Assembly: GCF_003015185.1 (NCBI RefSeq)
Contig: NZ_CP027860.1
Location: 1,364,001 to 1,428,000, forward strand
Direction: 5' to 3'
Origin: Ahniella affigens
GTDB lineage: Bacteria > Pseudomonadota > Gammaproteobacteria > Xanthomonadales > Ahniellaceae
DNA: 64,000 bases
The notes beneath the pieces were generated by a model. It ran no database searches. It was not told the origin of the DNA and was given only the letters and a program-made list of their open reading frames with translations. Position 1 is the stretch's first letter. The number at the start of each line of letters is the position of its first letter. The position numbers and the translations under genes were made by a program. Positions 36,854 to 46,355 of the stretch are shown piece by piece.

Positions 36854-38200
36854 TTAAGCAATCTCGCGCTCATCCCGAATCACCATCCTGCCACGCATCG
36901 AATTCGTCAGCGCCTCGGTGATTTCCACATCGACAAACTGGCCAATCAAACGCGCATTCGCGGGGAAGTTGACGTAGCGCATGTTTTCGGTGCGGCCCGT
37001 CAGCCAAGTCGGGTCTTTCTTGCTCGGGCCTTCGACCAAGACACGCTGCACGGTGCCGACCATGCTTTGCGAGATCTTCGCGGCGTTCGCGGTGATCGCC
37101 GCTTGCAGCCGCGCAAGACGCGCACTTTTGACCTCGGCCGGCGTGTCATCCAGCAAGCTCGCTGCCGGTGTGCCCGGGCGGCGGGAATAGATGAACGTGA
37201 AGCTCTGATCGAAACCGATCTCTTCGACCAGCTTCATCGTTGCGTCGAAATCGCGATCGGTCTCGCCTGGGAAGCCGACGATGATGTCGGTCGAGATCGA
37301 AATGTCGGGACGCACAGCCCGGAGTTTTCGCAACTTCTGCTTGTACTCCATGATCGTGTGGTTGCGCTTCATCGCCGTCAGGATGCGATCGGAACCGGAC
37401 TGCACCGGCAGATGCAGGAAGTTCGCCAACTTTGGAATGCGGGCATACGCATCGATCAGGCGCTCGCCAAATTCCAGCGGATGCGAGGTCGTGAAGCGGA
37501 TGCGGCCGATGCTCGGGATCGCGGCGATGGCTTCGATCAACAGCGCGAGGTCCGCCATCTCGCCGTCTTCCATCTCGCCCAGGTACGCGTTGACGTTCTG
37601 GCCCAGTAGATAGATCTCGCGCACGCCTTGCTCAGCGAGTTGCTGCACTTCGCGCATCACATCATCGAAGCGTCGGGACACTTCTTCGCCACGCGTGTAC
37701 GGCACCACGCAGAACGAGCAGTATTTGGAGCAGCCTTCCATGATCGATACGAAAGCACTCGGGCCCTCAACGCGGGGCGCCGGCAGGTGATCGAACTTCT
37801 CGACTTCCGGAAAACTGATGTCGACTTGCGGCTTTTTCGTTTCGCGCTTCGCTTCAATCAGCTGCGGCAGGCGGTGCAAGGTTTGCGGGCCGAACACGAG
37901 GTCAACGAACGGCGCGCGCTCGATGATCGCCTCACCTTCCTGCGACGCAACGCAGCCACCCACGCCAATCACCAGGTGCGGCTTGTCCTGCTTCAGTTGC
38001 TTCCAGCGGCCGAGCTGGCTGAACACCTTCTCCTGCGCCTTCTCGCGGATGGAGCAGGTGTTGATCAGGATGACGTCGGCCTCGGCCTCGTTATCGGTCA
38101 ACTCCAGGCCATAGGCGGCCTTGAGCACGTCGACCATCTTGTCGGAGTCGTACTCGTTCATCTGGCAACCATGGGTCTTGATCAGAAGCTTGCCGCTCAT
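36854..38200 (-). CDS. miaB: tRNA-2-methylthio-N6-dimethylallyladenosine synthase
   Basis: A 448-residue radical-SAM methylthiotransferase that modifies A37 in tRNAs. The N-terminal cluster cysteines are Cys12 ([11 protein letters not shown]), about Cys49 ([10 protein letters not shown]) and about Cys83 (GGCVASQEG). The radical SAM motif CSKYCSFC is near residue 150, and the TRAM domain occupies the last 70 or so residues. ATG 38200 starts [12 protein letters not shown] as in homologues. The usual downstream phoH-like and ybeY genes are not adjacent. Confidence 0.97.
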   Translation of the reverse strand: MSGKLLIKTHGCQMNEYDSDKMVDVLKAAYGLELTDNEAEADVILINTCSIREKAQEKVFSQLGRWKQLKQDKPHLVIGVGGCVASQEGEAIIERAPFVDLVFGPQTLHRLPQLIEAKRETKKPQVDISFPEVEKFDHLPAPRVEGPSAFVSIMEGCSKYCSFCVVPYTRGEEVSRRFDDVMREVQQLAEQGVREIYLLGQNVNAYLGEMEDGEMADLALLIEAIAAIPSIGRIRFTTSHPLEFGERLIDAYARIPKLANFLHLPVQSGSDRILTAMKRNHTIMEYKQKLRKLRAVRPDISISTDIIVGFPGETDRDFDATMKLVEEIGFDQSFTFIYSRRPGTPAASLLDDTPAEVKSARLARLQAAITANAAKISQSMVGTVQRVLVEGPSKKDPTWLTGRTENMRYVNFPANARLIGQFVDVEITEALTNSMRGRMVIRDEREIA

Positions 38201-38372
38201 GGTCGGTTCTGCCTGGGGGAGGTCAAAGGGGCGCGGAGTATAGCGGCTGAGTCCTGGTGCCGGGACACTTGTCAAGCCCGAAGGCTGGCAATTTAGGGGC
38301 CAAATCTGGGAAACTTCCGGCCAAGCGCCCGGTCTGAGCCCGGGCTTGCCCTGACCTACCTGGATATCCCGA

Positions 38373-39134
38373 ATGCGTTTTTGCTTGTTTCTGAGCTTGT
38401 TGCTGTTGTCTGGCCTGTTTGCCCCGAGTGCGTGGGCGGGGTCGGGCTATCACACCTGTACGGGCAAGAATGGCGTCAAGATTTTCACGAACCTACCGTG
38501 CAACCGGCAGAACACGAGTGGCATCAGTGGTCCGCGGGATGTGTTCTACAAGTCGAAAACGCCCGCTGGCGCGATTGAGTTTTCGTCGAAGCCGCCGGTG
38601 GGACGAACGTACGTGGCCGTTGAAGTCGGCGGCTGCCCGGCCTGCCGACTGGATTCAACGATCAACTGGACCGCGACGCGCCTGAATCTGACCGACTACG
38701 CCGCGACGATCGCGGCGGCGGCCATTGAGCACGGCGTGGATCAGGCGCTCGTTCGAGCGATCATCCACGCTGAGTCGGCGTTCAATCCCGATGCGCTGTC
38801 CCGCAAAGGCGCGCAGGGATTGATGCAGTTGATGCCCGGAACGGCTGGCCAATACGGCGTCACCGATGCATTTGACCCGGATCAGAACATCAAAGCCGGC
38901 GTGCAGCATCTGGCCGCCTTGCTGAAGCGCTACGGCGGCGATACGTCATTGGTCGCCGCCGCGTACAACGCTGGCGAGGGCGCGGTCGCGAAGTACAACA
39001 ACACGGTGCCGCCGTATGCCGAGACCAAGGTCTACGTTGAACGCGTCGGCATTCTGCAAAAGCGCTATGCCGAGGCCGCCGATCCGGCTGCCGCCGTGGC
39101 GACCCCGGTGGTTGCGGCTGGCGCACCGGGCTGA
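38373..39134 (+). CDS. Lytic transglycosylase (SLT domain), exported
   Basis: A 253-residue periplasmic protein. It has a signal peptide (residues 1-22, cut after SAWA), a small Cys-containing N-terminal region resembling DUF4124 ([19 protein letters not shown]), and a family 1 SLT domain from about residue 105. The SLT motifs are [24 protein letters not shown], with the catalytic Glu in HAES, and [10 protein letters not shown]. It cleaves peptidoglycan glycan strands. An Ala/Pro-rich end follows. Confidence 0.92.
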   Translation: MRFCLFLSLLLLSGLFAPSAWAGSGYHTCTGKNGVKIFTNLPCNRQNTSGISGPRDVFYKSKTPAGAIEFSSKPPVGRTYVAVEVGGCPACRLDSTINWTATRLNLTDYAATIAAAAIEHGVDQALVRAIIHAESAFNPDALSRKGAQGLMQLMPGTAGQYGVTDAFDPDQNIKAGVQHLAALLKRYGGDTSLVAAAYNAGEGAVAKYNNTVPPYAETKVYVERVGILQKRYAEAADPAAAVATPVVAAGAPG

Positions 39135-39199
39135 TCCCAACGACTCAATACCAGTCGCTTGGCGTCTCTGCGCGAGTGCCGGGCTTGCCGCTGCCCGGG

Positions 39200-41002
39200 T
39201 CAGGCCAAGTGCCGATTCAAGGGGTCGTGACCGGCAAATAGATCGAACAACGCCGGCCAGACACGACACGCCAGCGCAGTCTGATCGAGCGCACGCCGAA
39301 GGTGTTTAAGGTTCGCCGCGCCGAGTTCGCGCTCCTGCCGCAGATTCGCGACGCGCATCGATTCAACGAATTCGACGAACGGCCTGGGCGCGTCCGGAAC
39401 CTGTTGTAGCGTTTGAGCGAGCAGCGCTGCGGCATTTGCGCGCTCTTCGTTCCACCACCGGCAAGCGAGACGGTCCAGCACTGAGTCCGGTTCGGCGGCC
39501 CAGCCCTTGAGCGTTGTTGCCAAGGCCTGTAGACGGTCCGCCGCATCGGCACCGTGGCTGCCGGCATCCTGCTGCAGACGCTGTGCGATCCAGTGATTCG
39601 GCCCGAATCCGATGGGTTGCTGCGAGGCCTGCAGGCGGTCGCGATGGTCCGTCTGATAGTGGCCGATCATGGTCGGCACATAGGCAAAACACGTGTCCGG
39701 ATGAATCAGCGTCAATAGGCTGGCAAAGAGCGTGTCTTCGGCGACGCCGCAGGCGTTGGTTGGTGGAACCAATTGTCGGGCGTCGATCAACCAAGGCAGG
39801 CTGACCGCCGCAGGGGCCAGCCGAATGCGGTCGAGTCCGTAATGAATGGGGTCGGCCTGCAGCCGTTCGAGCCGGAAAGGCGGGCGCAGCAGGCTGGCGA
39901 GTGTGCGTTGTCCGGGGCCGCAGAGATTCAGCGAGCTGGCGACGCCGAAGCTTCCGTAGGTCCCTTGGATCACTGCCCGCACCCGCCGATCCGCCTGCAA
40001 CCAACTGAATTCGCTAAGGTTCTGGCCGGCATTCGCGTCCGCTTCAAAGGCGCGGGTGGCCACCAGGTGGCCCAGATTTTGGCCAATCAGGCCCCGGGCT
40101 TCGGCATACGGATCGCCCTGGACGGGCGTCAACGTGTCGTCGTCGCCCGGATCGGGAAATGCCGCGCGATACGCTAGGCTGTTCTGCAGCTCCAGTTCTT
40201 GGCCGGCGCTTGCAAAGCGTTTCAGCGGCAGTTGGAAGTCGTCATCCAGAACAGACAAGGTCTGGCCGGCGCCAAGCAGGATCGCCCAGTTGAACGCTCT
40301 TCCGGGCACGGGTGCTGGGGCCCGTTCTGGCGACAGCAGCTCGTCCAGAACGGCGCGTTCGGCTTCCGAGAGCTGAAGCATTGCAAGCGCGCGGGCTCGC
40401 CAGGCTTCACGCTCGGCAACGCCCAACACGCGGATCGACTGGCGTCGATCCGATGCGTACGTCGCGGTCAACGCCCGGGTGCTGCCTTCGGACGCAGGGT
40501 CGCCGCTGTCGTCGACCACATACATGGGTCCAGTGAGATGTTCGAGGGTTTCCGCCGACAGGCTCTCCAGCAGCGCCTTCAACGTGGCGGGCCGCCTACA
40601 GGTTCGGATCACGAGGCTGGGTGCTGGTGCAGACTCGGAGGCCTGACTCGGGCCCGGGACGTAGCGCTTCAGCGGTTTCAGCAATTGGCGCTCGATCAGG
40701 CGATCCATAATGGGGCTCAGTTGTTGCACCGACGCCCGGATTTGCTGGGCCAGCCGATTGAGATGCTCGTCGCGCCTGGCGAATGTTGGGCACTGGCCGA
40801 GCACAAACGCCTCGTCCGGGCTGACGGGAACGCCCGCTGATGCATCGGTCGCAAACCAGAGCCACTGCTGCGGATGCACGGGTACCGCATGACCATGCGC
40901 GGCCAGCAGGGCGTCGGCTGCGGCCAGGACAGGGGGTTGCCCGAACGACAAGTCCCCACCCCCGAAACTGACCGACCAGTTGCCAAATCCAGACTGCTGC
41001 AT
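39200..41002 (-). CDS. Unassigned protein with GT-A-like glycosyltransferase region
   Basis: A 600-residue cytoplasmic protein with no clear named family. The central part resembles a GT-A/GT2 fold: SLVIRTCRRPATLKALLESL (near residue 132), MYVVDDSGDPA, a DDD metal-type motif in TLSVLDDDF (near 255), and a downstream acidic ACGVAEDTLF motif near 417. The N-terminus (about 1-120) has no signal peptide and no recognised domain; the last 150 residues are mostly helical. Start 41002 has AAGGA 7 bases upstream; an ATG at 41047 is weaker. The flanking gene is divergent, so it is probably transcribed alone. Donor and acceptor are unknown. Confidence 0.6.
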   Translation of the reverse strand: MQQSGFGNWSVSFGGGDLSFGQPPVLAAADALLAAHGHAVPVHPQQWLWFATDASAGVPVSPDEAFVLGQCPTFARRDEHLNRLAQQIRASVQQLSPIMDRLIERQLLKPLKRYVPGPSQASESAPAPSLVIRTCRRPATLKALLESLSAETLEHLTGPMYVVDDSGDPASEGSTRALTATYASDRRQSIRVLGVAEREAWRARALAMLQLSEAERAVLDELLSPERAPAPVPGRAFNWAILLGAGQTLSVLDDDFQLPLKRFASAGQELELQNSLAYRAAFPDPGDDDTLTPVQGDPYAEARGLIGQNLGHLVATRAFEADANAGQNLSEFSWLQADRRVRAVIQGTYGSFGVASSLNLCGPGQRTLASLLRPPFRLERLQADPIHYGLDRIRLAPAAVSLPWLIDARQLVPPTNACGVAEDTLFASLLTLIHPDTCFAYVPTMIGHYQTDHRDRLQASQQPIGFGPNHWIAQRLQQDAGSHGADAADRLQALATTLKGWAAEPDSVLDRLACRWWNEERANAAALLAQTLQQVPDAPRPFVEFVESMRVANLRQERELGAANLKHLRRALDQTALACRVWPALFDLFAGHDPLNRHLA

Positions 41003-41351
41003 GCGTTTATCCTTGCACCATCCCCCGAACGGGTAGTCGTGAATCATGCCATCGATTCCCCAGTCGACGAAGCGTCACGGTCGGCGATTGCGGACCCCGC
41101 CGTGCTTCTTTGGCGGTCCAATCCTGGTATCTGGCGGAAAGCCCAACGTGCCGTCCACAAATCAACGACTTGCCGTATCAGCACAGCGATCGGGGCGCAA
41201 CCATCCGTGGATGGGGCAAATGCGAGGTCCCGCTGTCGAATTCCTAACACTTCGCCCGGCACCATGCCGCGATCCGCCCGGATTTCCGCCCAGCATTGCG
41301 GCTCAGGAAACCGGCGGGCTACACTCCCGACGTTATCCATCCGAGGTCCGC
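41003..41351. other. Divergent intergenic region
   Basis: About 350 bases between two divergent genes. An open frame on the plus strand from 41046 runs through it into the next gene, but it has no codon bias or domain. Promoters for both genes should lie here; none was clear enough to mark. Confidence 0.4.
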
Positions 41352-41867
41352 ATGTCGCGAAAAATGCTCGTTGTTGCCCTGTCGGCGCTTACTGGCTTGG
41401 CACTTTCCAGTTTTGCCCCTGCTGCTGATTACCAGCCAGTCGAAGAGCGGATGAGTGCCCGCGACTTCCGCGCCTCGGGCCTGGACAAGCTGAGCGCTGA
41501 GGAATTGGACAATCTGAATCGCTGGCTCAATGGCGAAGAGATCCGCATCGTGGGTTCGGCGCCTGCGGGTGCTGCGGAAACGGCTGGCGAGCGCACCGGT
41601 CCGGGCTTTGAAAGAGGCATGTTTGACGACCAGGGCAGCGACACTGAAGTCGTCAGCTACATCGATGGCCGGTTCGACGGCTGGCAGGGCAAGAACGAGT
41701 TCCGCTTGCAGAACGGCCAGGTCTGGCGCCAGATCGAGCGCACCAAATTTGTAGTCGGCGACCCGATCACCAACCCGAAGGTCACCATCACGCGCGGGTT
41801 CACGGGCGTGTGGCGTTTGCAGGTGGACGGCTACAACACCGCCGTCAAAGTCGAGCGTGTGCAATGA
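41352..41867 (+). CDS. Secreted hypothetical protein
   Basis: A 171-residue protein with a signal peptide (MSRKMLVVALSALTGLALSSFAPAA, about 25 residues). A short helical part follows (RMSARDFRASGLDKLSAEELDNLNRWL), then a linker. The last 75 residues are beta-rich and include GWQGKNEFRLQNGQVWRQIE and ITRGFTGVWRLQVDGYN, perhaps a small barrel. No characterised family was recognised. Its stop overlaps the ATG of the amidohydrolase gene (ATGA), so the two are coupled. Confidence 0.75.
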   Translation: MSRKMLVVALSALTGLALSSFAPAADYQPVEERMSARDFRASGLDKLSAEELDNLNRWLNGEEIRIVGSAPAGAAETAGERTGPGFERGMFDDQGSDTEVVSYIDGRFDGWQGKNEFRLQNGQVWRQIERTKFVVGDPITNPKVTITRGFTGVWRLQVDGYNTAVKVERVQ

Positions 41868-43153
41868 CGCGGCGTCTGCTCGCCAGCGCGTTGCTGCTGG
41901 CCGGCCTTGGCACGGCCCAAGCGGCTGACGTGATTTGTGGCGCCGTGGTGGACCCGGATCGCGGTTTGCTGAGCGGGCCGTTTCAGATTCGGCATGAGGC
42001 GGGCAAGTTTGTTGCGATCGACAAAATCAGCAAGGTCGAAGTTGGGCCCGAGACCACTGATCTTCGGAACGCAGTCTGCTTGCCAGGATTCATCGACCTG
42101 CATGTGCACCTTTCTGGCGAGCAGAACAAGGACAGCTACTCCGAAGGCTTTCGCTTGAATCCGGCGGATTTTGCGATTCGTGCCTCCGTCTATGCGAATC
42201 GCACCGTGCGTGCCGGTTTCACGACCGTGCGCGATCTCGGGGCTGCGGACGGCGTCGCGATTTCGCTACGGAATGCGATCAATCAAGGCTGGGTCGTCGG
42301 CCCACGTATTTTCGCGGCGGGTAAATCGATCGCGAGTACCGGCGGACATGCCGATCCGCGCAACGGAATCAATCAGAATCTCCTGAAGTCGCTCGGGTAT
42401 CCAGAGCCTGAAGACGGCGTGGCCGACAGCCCCGATGAAGGGCGCAAGGCTGTGCGTTCGCGCTACAAAGAAGGCGCGGACGTGATCAAAATCACTGCTA
42501 CCGGCGGGGTGCTGTCCTACGCGAAGAGTGCCGACAATCCGCAGTTCACGGTGGAAGAAGTCAAGGCGATCGTCGAGACTGCCCGTGATTACGGAATGCA
42601 TGTGGCTGCCCACGCACACGGCAACGAAGGTGCCCGCCGTGCGATTGTCGGCGGCGTCCGGACCATCGAGCACGGCAGCTATTTGAACGAAGACACGATG
42701 CGGTTGATGAAGCAGAAAGGCACTGTGCTGGTACCGACTCTGCTCGCTGGCACGTATGCCTCGGAGAAGGCCAAGATCGACGGCTGGTTCCCAGAAATCA
42801 TTCGCCCGAAGGCGCTCGAGGTCGGCACGCGCATCAAGCAAACATTTGCGCGCGCGTATCAGCTCGGTGTGCCCTTTGCGTTCGGCACTGACTCGGGCGT
42901 GTCGGCGCATGGCGACAATGCGCGTGAGTTTGAGTTGCTGGTGGAAGCCGGGGTCAAGCCCATTGAGGCGATCCAGGCTGCGACCACCAGCGCTGCCAAA
43001 GTGCTCGATCAACAGGACTCATTGGGTCGGATTGCGCCGGGCTACTTTGCCGACATGGTGGTGGTCAGCACCGATCCGCTTGCCGACATCAGCGTCCTGA
43101 AGCACCCGACGCATGTGCTGAAGGCGGGCGCCTGGGTGCGTTCGGAGCCCTGA
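41864..43153 (+). CDS. Exported amidohydrolase (imidazolonepropionase/prolidase-like superfamily)
   Basis: A 429-residue metal-dependent hydrolase with a signal peptide (residues 1-20, cut after AQA). Family motifs are FIDLHVHLSG (metal HxH), FTTVRDLGAADG, ITATGGVLS, HVAAHAHGNEGARRA, TIEHGSY and FGTDSGVSAHG (metal Asp). Relatives include exported Xaa-Pro and Xaa-Arg dipeptidases and other amidohydrolases, so a periplasmic peptide or cyclic-amide substrate is likely. The next gene, gspL, starts immediately after its stop. Confidence 0.9.
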   Translation: MTRRLLASALLLAGLGTAQAADVICGAVVDPDRGLLSGPFQIRHEAGKFVAIDKISKVEVGPETTDLRNAVCLPGFIDLHVHLSGEQNKDSYSEGFRLNPADFAIRASVYANRTVRAGFTTVRDLGAADGVAISLRNAINQGWVVGPRIFAAGKSIASTGGHADPRNGINQNLLKSLGYPEPEDGVADSPDEGRKAVRSRYKEGADVIKITATGGVLSYAKSADNPQFTVEEVKAIVETARDYGMHVAAHAHGNEGARRAIVGGVRTIEHGSYLNEDTMRLMKQKGTVLVPTLLAGTYASEKAKIDGWFPEIIRPKALEVGTRIKQTFARAYQLGVPFAFGTDSGVSAHGDNAREFELLVEAGVKPIEAIQAATTSAAKVLDQQDSLGRIAPGYFADMVVVSTDPLADISVLKHPTHVLKAGAWVRSEP

Positions 43154-44335
43154 TTGGCAGCGATCGCTTCCTCCAGCCAACGCGTCGACCTTGCGAATCT
43201 GTTGCTGATTCGCTATGTCGGCGCGGATGCGCCGCTCGAATTTCTGCGTTTCGATAAGGACGGCCGCTCGGCCGCATCTCGACGCGTCTACGAATTGCCG
43301 TTCGATGCTGTGCTCGGTGCGAGCAGCATCGATGTGCTGGTCCCCTCCGAACTGGTGCATTCGGGCACTTTGGAGATCGCCGCCAAGAGCCGTTCGCAGG
43401 CAGAAAAAGCCGCGCCGTTTGCGATGGAAGACCAGTTGGCGAGCAATGTCGACGACATGCATGTGGCGCTCGTGGAGCAGGGCGGGCCGGCGCGTTGGCC
43501 CGTGCTTGCGATGGCGCGCACCGCACTGTCGGAAATTCTGGAAGACCTGAAGCTTCGCGGGATCACGCCGAATCGGATGGTGCCCGATGCGGAGTGCCTG
43601 CCTGAGGCCGACGCACCTTGCTTATTCAACTTAGGTAGCCGAAGCCTGGTCCGGCTCGCGCGCGACCGTACCTTTGCGTGCGATAGCGGCCAGTTGCCGA
43701 ATCTCCTCGAATCCGCCGGCGCCAGGCTCAGTGAGTTCAATCGCATTGATTGGGAGCCGGGCAAATTTGCGCTCGATATTCTGGCGCGCCATTACGCGCG
43801 CAGCCGGCGCAGCAATCTGCTGACGGGCAGTTACCGCAGCAGTGGCAAACAAGAACGCGCGCAGCGGCGCTGGTGGCGTTGGCTCGGAATAGCCGCAGCG
43901 GCCTGGATCGCGCTGGCCATGGTGCATATGGGGCTTGATGTGTTGCGGGGCCAGACACGCTTGAGTGCGCTCCGCGAGGGCATGATCAACGCGTACCGCT
44001 CGGCCGTGCCGGGCGCGCAGAATGTGCCGAATCCGGTCGCGCAAATGCAGTCGGCATTGCGTGTGGCTGAAGGCAGTTCGTCAACCGATGGCGGTATCGG
44101 CCTGCTCGCGATGGTTGCCCCGTACTTGTCCCAACGACCACAGATCAGCTTGAAATCGGTCGCATATCAAAACGGCGCGCTTGAACTGCTGGTGATCGCC
44201 CCCGATATCGGCGAACTGGACGGGCTACGCGAAGGCCTCGCCACCAACAGTGCCGGGCGCAAAGTCGAATTGGTCAGCGCAAACAATCTCGATGCCGGCA
44301 TCGAGGGCCGACTGCGCATTGGAGGCGGGCCATGA
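43154..44335 (+). CDS. gspL: Type II secretion system protein L
   Basis: A 393-residue bitopic inner membrane protein of the secretion platform that links the GspE ATPase to GspM. The cytoplasmic actin-like region (1 to about 235) includes YELPFDAVLGASSIDVLVPSELV. A membrane helix lies at about 240-262, and a ferredoxin-like periplasmic region follows. The start is TTG at 43154, directly abutting the preceding stop. The stop overlaps gspM by 4 bases. It is an N-terminally atypical but clear GspL by order and topology. Confidence 0.88.
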   Translation: MAAIASSSQRVDLANLLLIRYVGADAPLEFLRFDKDGRSAASRRVYELPFDAVLGASSIDVLVPSELVHSGTLEIAAKSRSQAEKAAPFAMEDQLASNVDDMHVALVEQGGPARWPVLAMARTALSEILEDLKLRGITPNRMVPDAECLPEADAPCLFNLGSRSLVRLARDRTFACDSGQLPNLLESAGARLSEFNRIDWEPGKFALDILARHYARSRRSNLLTGSYRSSGKQERAQRRWWRWLGIAAAAWIALAMVHMGLDVLRGQTRLSALREGMINAYRSAVPGAQNVPNPVAQMQSALRVAEGSSSTDGGIGLLAMVAPYLSQRPQISLKSVAYQNGALELLVIAPDIGELDGLREGLATNSAGRKVELVSANNLDAGIEGRLRIGGGP

Positions 44336-44820
44336 GCTTCTGGCAGAACTTGTCTGAGCGGGATCGAAAAGTGCTCGGATTTGGTGGCATTGCGGTTGGC
44401 ATCATGTTGTTCTGGGCGTTCGCCTGGCAGCCTCTGGTTGACGCCCGAAAAGACTTGGCCACGCAGGTAGCGGCTGCCGAGAACGACTATTCCTGGATGC
44501 TTGGCGCGGCCGAACGTCTGAAGCAACTGGCACCAACAGGCACTGCCAATACGTTTGACCGGGCTGGCAAGTCCATGTTGGCACTGGCTGATCAAGCCGC
44601 GAAGGACGCTACATTGGCCAATGCGATTCAGCGGATGGAGCCGGCGTCCAACGCACGCGTCAACGTGTGGCTCGAACGCGCGGATTTTGATCAGGTTGCC
44701 GTTTGGCTGGAGCAGATGGAACTGCGCTTTGGCATTCGCGTGGAGAGTTTCCAGTTCGATCGCAATGCGCAGACCGGGCTCGTCGACGGTCGCCTGACCT
44801 TGATCGACTCGGTGCAGTAA
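44332..44820 (+). CDS. gspM: Type II secretion system protein M
   Basis: A 162-residue inner membrane protein. A short cytoplasmic N-terminus (MSFWQNLSERDRKVLG) precedes a membrane helix (about 16-33, ending FAWQPLVDARKDL), then a coiled segment and a ferredoxin-like periplasmic domain with LEQMELRFGIRVESFQ. This is the standard GspM layout. The ATG overlaps the gspL stop. gspN is not next; four minus-strand genes intervene. Confidence 0.9.
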   Translation: MSFWQNLSERDRKVLGFGGIAVGIMLFWAFAWQPLVDARKDLATQVAAAENDYSWMLGAAERLKQLAPTGTANTFDRAGKSMLALADQAAKDATLANAIQRMEPASNARVNVWLERADFDQVAVWLEQMELRFGIRVESFQFDRNAQTGLVDGRLTLIDSVQ

Positions 44821-44829
44821 GCGTTGCGC

Positions 44830-45147
44830 CTAGCCGCCGACGCGGCCGATCAGGTCACGCAGGTGTTTCAAGTGCCGATCGAGCGCCAGCCGGCCAGTTT
44901 CGGTCAATCCATACCACGTGATGGGTTTGCGCTCGGCAAAATCACGGCGCAATTGCACGTAGCCGGCGTCCTCCAGTTTTCTCAGTTGCGCACCGAGATT
45001 GCCGTCGGTCATGTCCAACCATTGTTTGAAGCGCGCAAAACTGACTTCGCCATGCTCGGCGAGCAGGACGCACGCAGCGAGACGGGCGCGATGTTCGAAC
45101 AGCGGATCGAGGCCGCTGACGTCGCCCAGGGGCTTTGGCTTTTCCAT
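44830..45147 (-). CDS. Winged-helix transcriptional regulator (HTH_34/PadR-like)
   Basis: A 105-residue single-domain regulator. It has LDPLFEHRARLAACVLLAEHGEVSFARFKQWLDMTDGNLGAQLRKLEDAGYV, then a wing and LTETGRLALDRHL, as in the HTH_34 group. It starts 8 bases after the end of the upstream membrane protein gene, so the two form one unit. Such regulators often control their own membrane partner. The ATG at 45147 (MEKPKPLGD) is preferred to the longer frame. Confidence 0.85.
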   Translation of the reverse strand: MEKPKPLGDVSGLDPLFEHRARLAACVLLAEHGEVSFARFKQWLDMTDGNLGAQLRKLEDAGYVQLRRDFAERKPITWYGLTETGRLALDRHLKHLRDLIGRVGG

Positions 45148-45155
45148 GCCGCTGT

Positions 45156-45719
45156 TCAAGCTCTGGGTTCGCGGGCGGCGAAGATACCGGCAGCAACCAA
45201 CGCGATGGCCACCACGATGCCCGTCATGGTCCACTGCCAAGGCATGGGCCAGAACAGCATCCATATCGAACCGGCGAGCATCGCAAATCCCGGCCAGCGC
45301 ATCGGCGCGTTCAAATGGATTCCGGCCAGCGCATAACTCAAGCCGGTGACCGCGAGCAGCACGACTGCGCCTTGCTGGGCCGGCAGTTTGCCGAGTGCCA
45401 TCGCGCCGGTGATCAGCCCCATCGTGATACTGCAGAGCAGCCAGTGCCAGCCTTGCCGGCGGCTCAGTTGCTCATCGCGAACGCCACGCTCCGTGTCGTT
45501 GCGAGAGCCAAGCCACACGCTGAGCAAGCCACCGCCTAGGCCCGCAATCGTCCAGAACCAGAGGGACCATTGAGGGCGGAAATCGCCGAGTGAAAAGCCA
45601 ATGCCAACGATGCCTGCCCACAGCCAATAGATGGCCGCGGCGCCGCGATTGTCGCGGCTCCGGGCCACCGCTGCCCGGACAAATTCGAGGTCGTCCTGCA
45701 ATCGATCAGGCTCGTTCAT
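45156..45719 (-). CDS. Membrane protein paired with the HTH regulator
   Basis: A 187-residue protein. The N-terminus is charged (MNEPDRLQDDLEFVRAAVARS), followed by about five hydrophobic segments: 30-48, 55-75, 96-115, 118-138 and 150-180. No enzyme motif is visible. A second in-frame ATG 6 bases upstream (45725) is possible. Its short spacing to the downstream regulator suggests a two-gene operon, with the membrane protein either sensed or controlled by it. Confidence 0.75.
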   Translation of the reverse strand: MNEPDRLQDDLEFVRAAVARSRDNRGAAAIYWLWAGIVGIGFSLGDFRPQWSLWFWTIAGLGGGLLSVWLGSRNDTERGVRDEQLSRRQGWHWLLCSITMGLITGAMALGKLPAQQGAVVLLAVTGLSYALAGIHLNAPMRWPGFAMLAGSIWMLFWPMPWQWTMTGIVVAIALVAAGIFAAREPRA

Positions 45720-45796
45720 GGTCATGACTCGTCAGCGGCGTGGTGCCGGCGGAAGACGTCATTGTGCCGGACAGCTGCGGTGCTCGGCCACTCACG

Positions 45797-46342
45797 TCAG
45801 GAACTTGCTGCATCGACAGTCTCGCCACGGTTGGCGCGTGGCCGCGGCCGATAGCGCTGCAGGCCTGGCTCCTGGCGACGCAGGATCAAAGCACCGACTC
45901 CGGCGACGAGAAAGCTCGCCAAGCCGACCAAGGCCCAGAACCACGGGCGCGGCGTGTAGCCGTTCGCGACCAGGATCGGCATGCCAATGCGGGTGGCCGA
46001 TTCAGCGACCAGCGCGGCGATCAGACCGATGTAGGACCAACTCATGAACTTCAAGTGCTGATCAAAACGAATCCCCTCGGGCCGACCGCGCAGCACCGGC
46101 ATCATGCCAAAAGCCAGCGAGGACAAGCTCAAGATGGCAAAGCCATGGAGCATGTTGAATGTTCCGGACAGCCCGAAAATGCACAACGCGGAGACATTGG
46201 TGGCCAGCATGGTTGCCGCGTAACCGTAGCCAACCCGACGATGCCAGCGCGTGGCTTTGCGAGAGCGAAACACGATCGCACCCAGGATGACCGCGGCAAG
46301 GGCGGCGATGAGGTGCAGGGCGCCTAAAGGGCTATGAATCAC
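45797..46342 (-). CDS. DUF2306-like membrane protein
   Basis: A 181-residue multi-pass membrane protein. Conserved-looking His residues (LGALHLIAALAAVILGA and WHRRVGYGY) and a loop RFDQHLKFMSWSYIGL match the DUF2306 pattern of four helices with histidines. Function is unknown. It lies 13 bases after the end of the upstream membrane protein gene and 70 bases before the next minus-strand gene. Confidence 0.75.
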   Translation of the reverse strand: MIHSPLGALHLIAALAAVILGAIVFRSRKATRWHRRVGYGYAATMLATNVSALCIFGLSGTFNMLHGFAILSLSSLAFGMMPVLRGRPEGIRFDQHLKFMSWSYIGLIAALVAESATRIGMPILVANGYTPRPWFWALVGLASFLVAGVGALILRRQEPGLQRYRPRPRANRGETVDAASS

Positions 46343-46355
46343 AAGAATGCTCCAA

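Noticed and set aside
44830..45719. Toxin-antitoxin pair
   Set aside because: The small gene is a winged-helix regulator and its partner is a multi-pass membrane protein, which does not fit a known toxin family.
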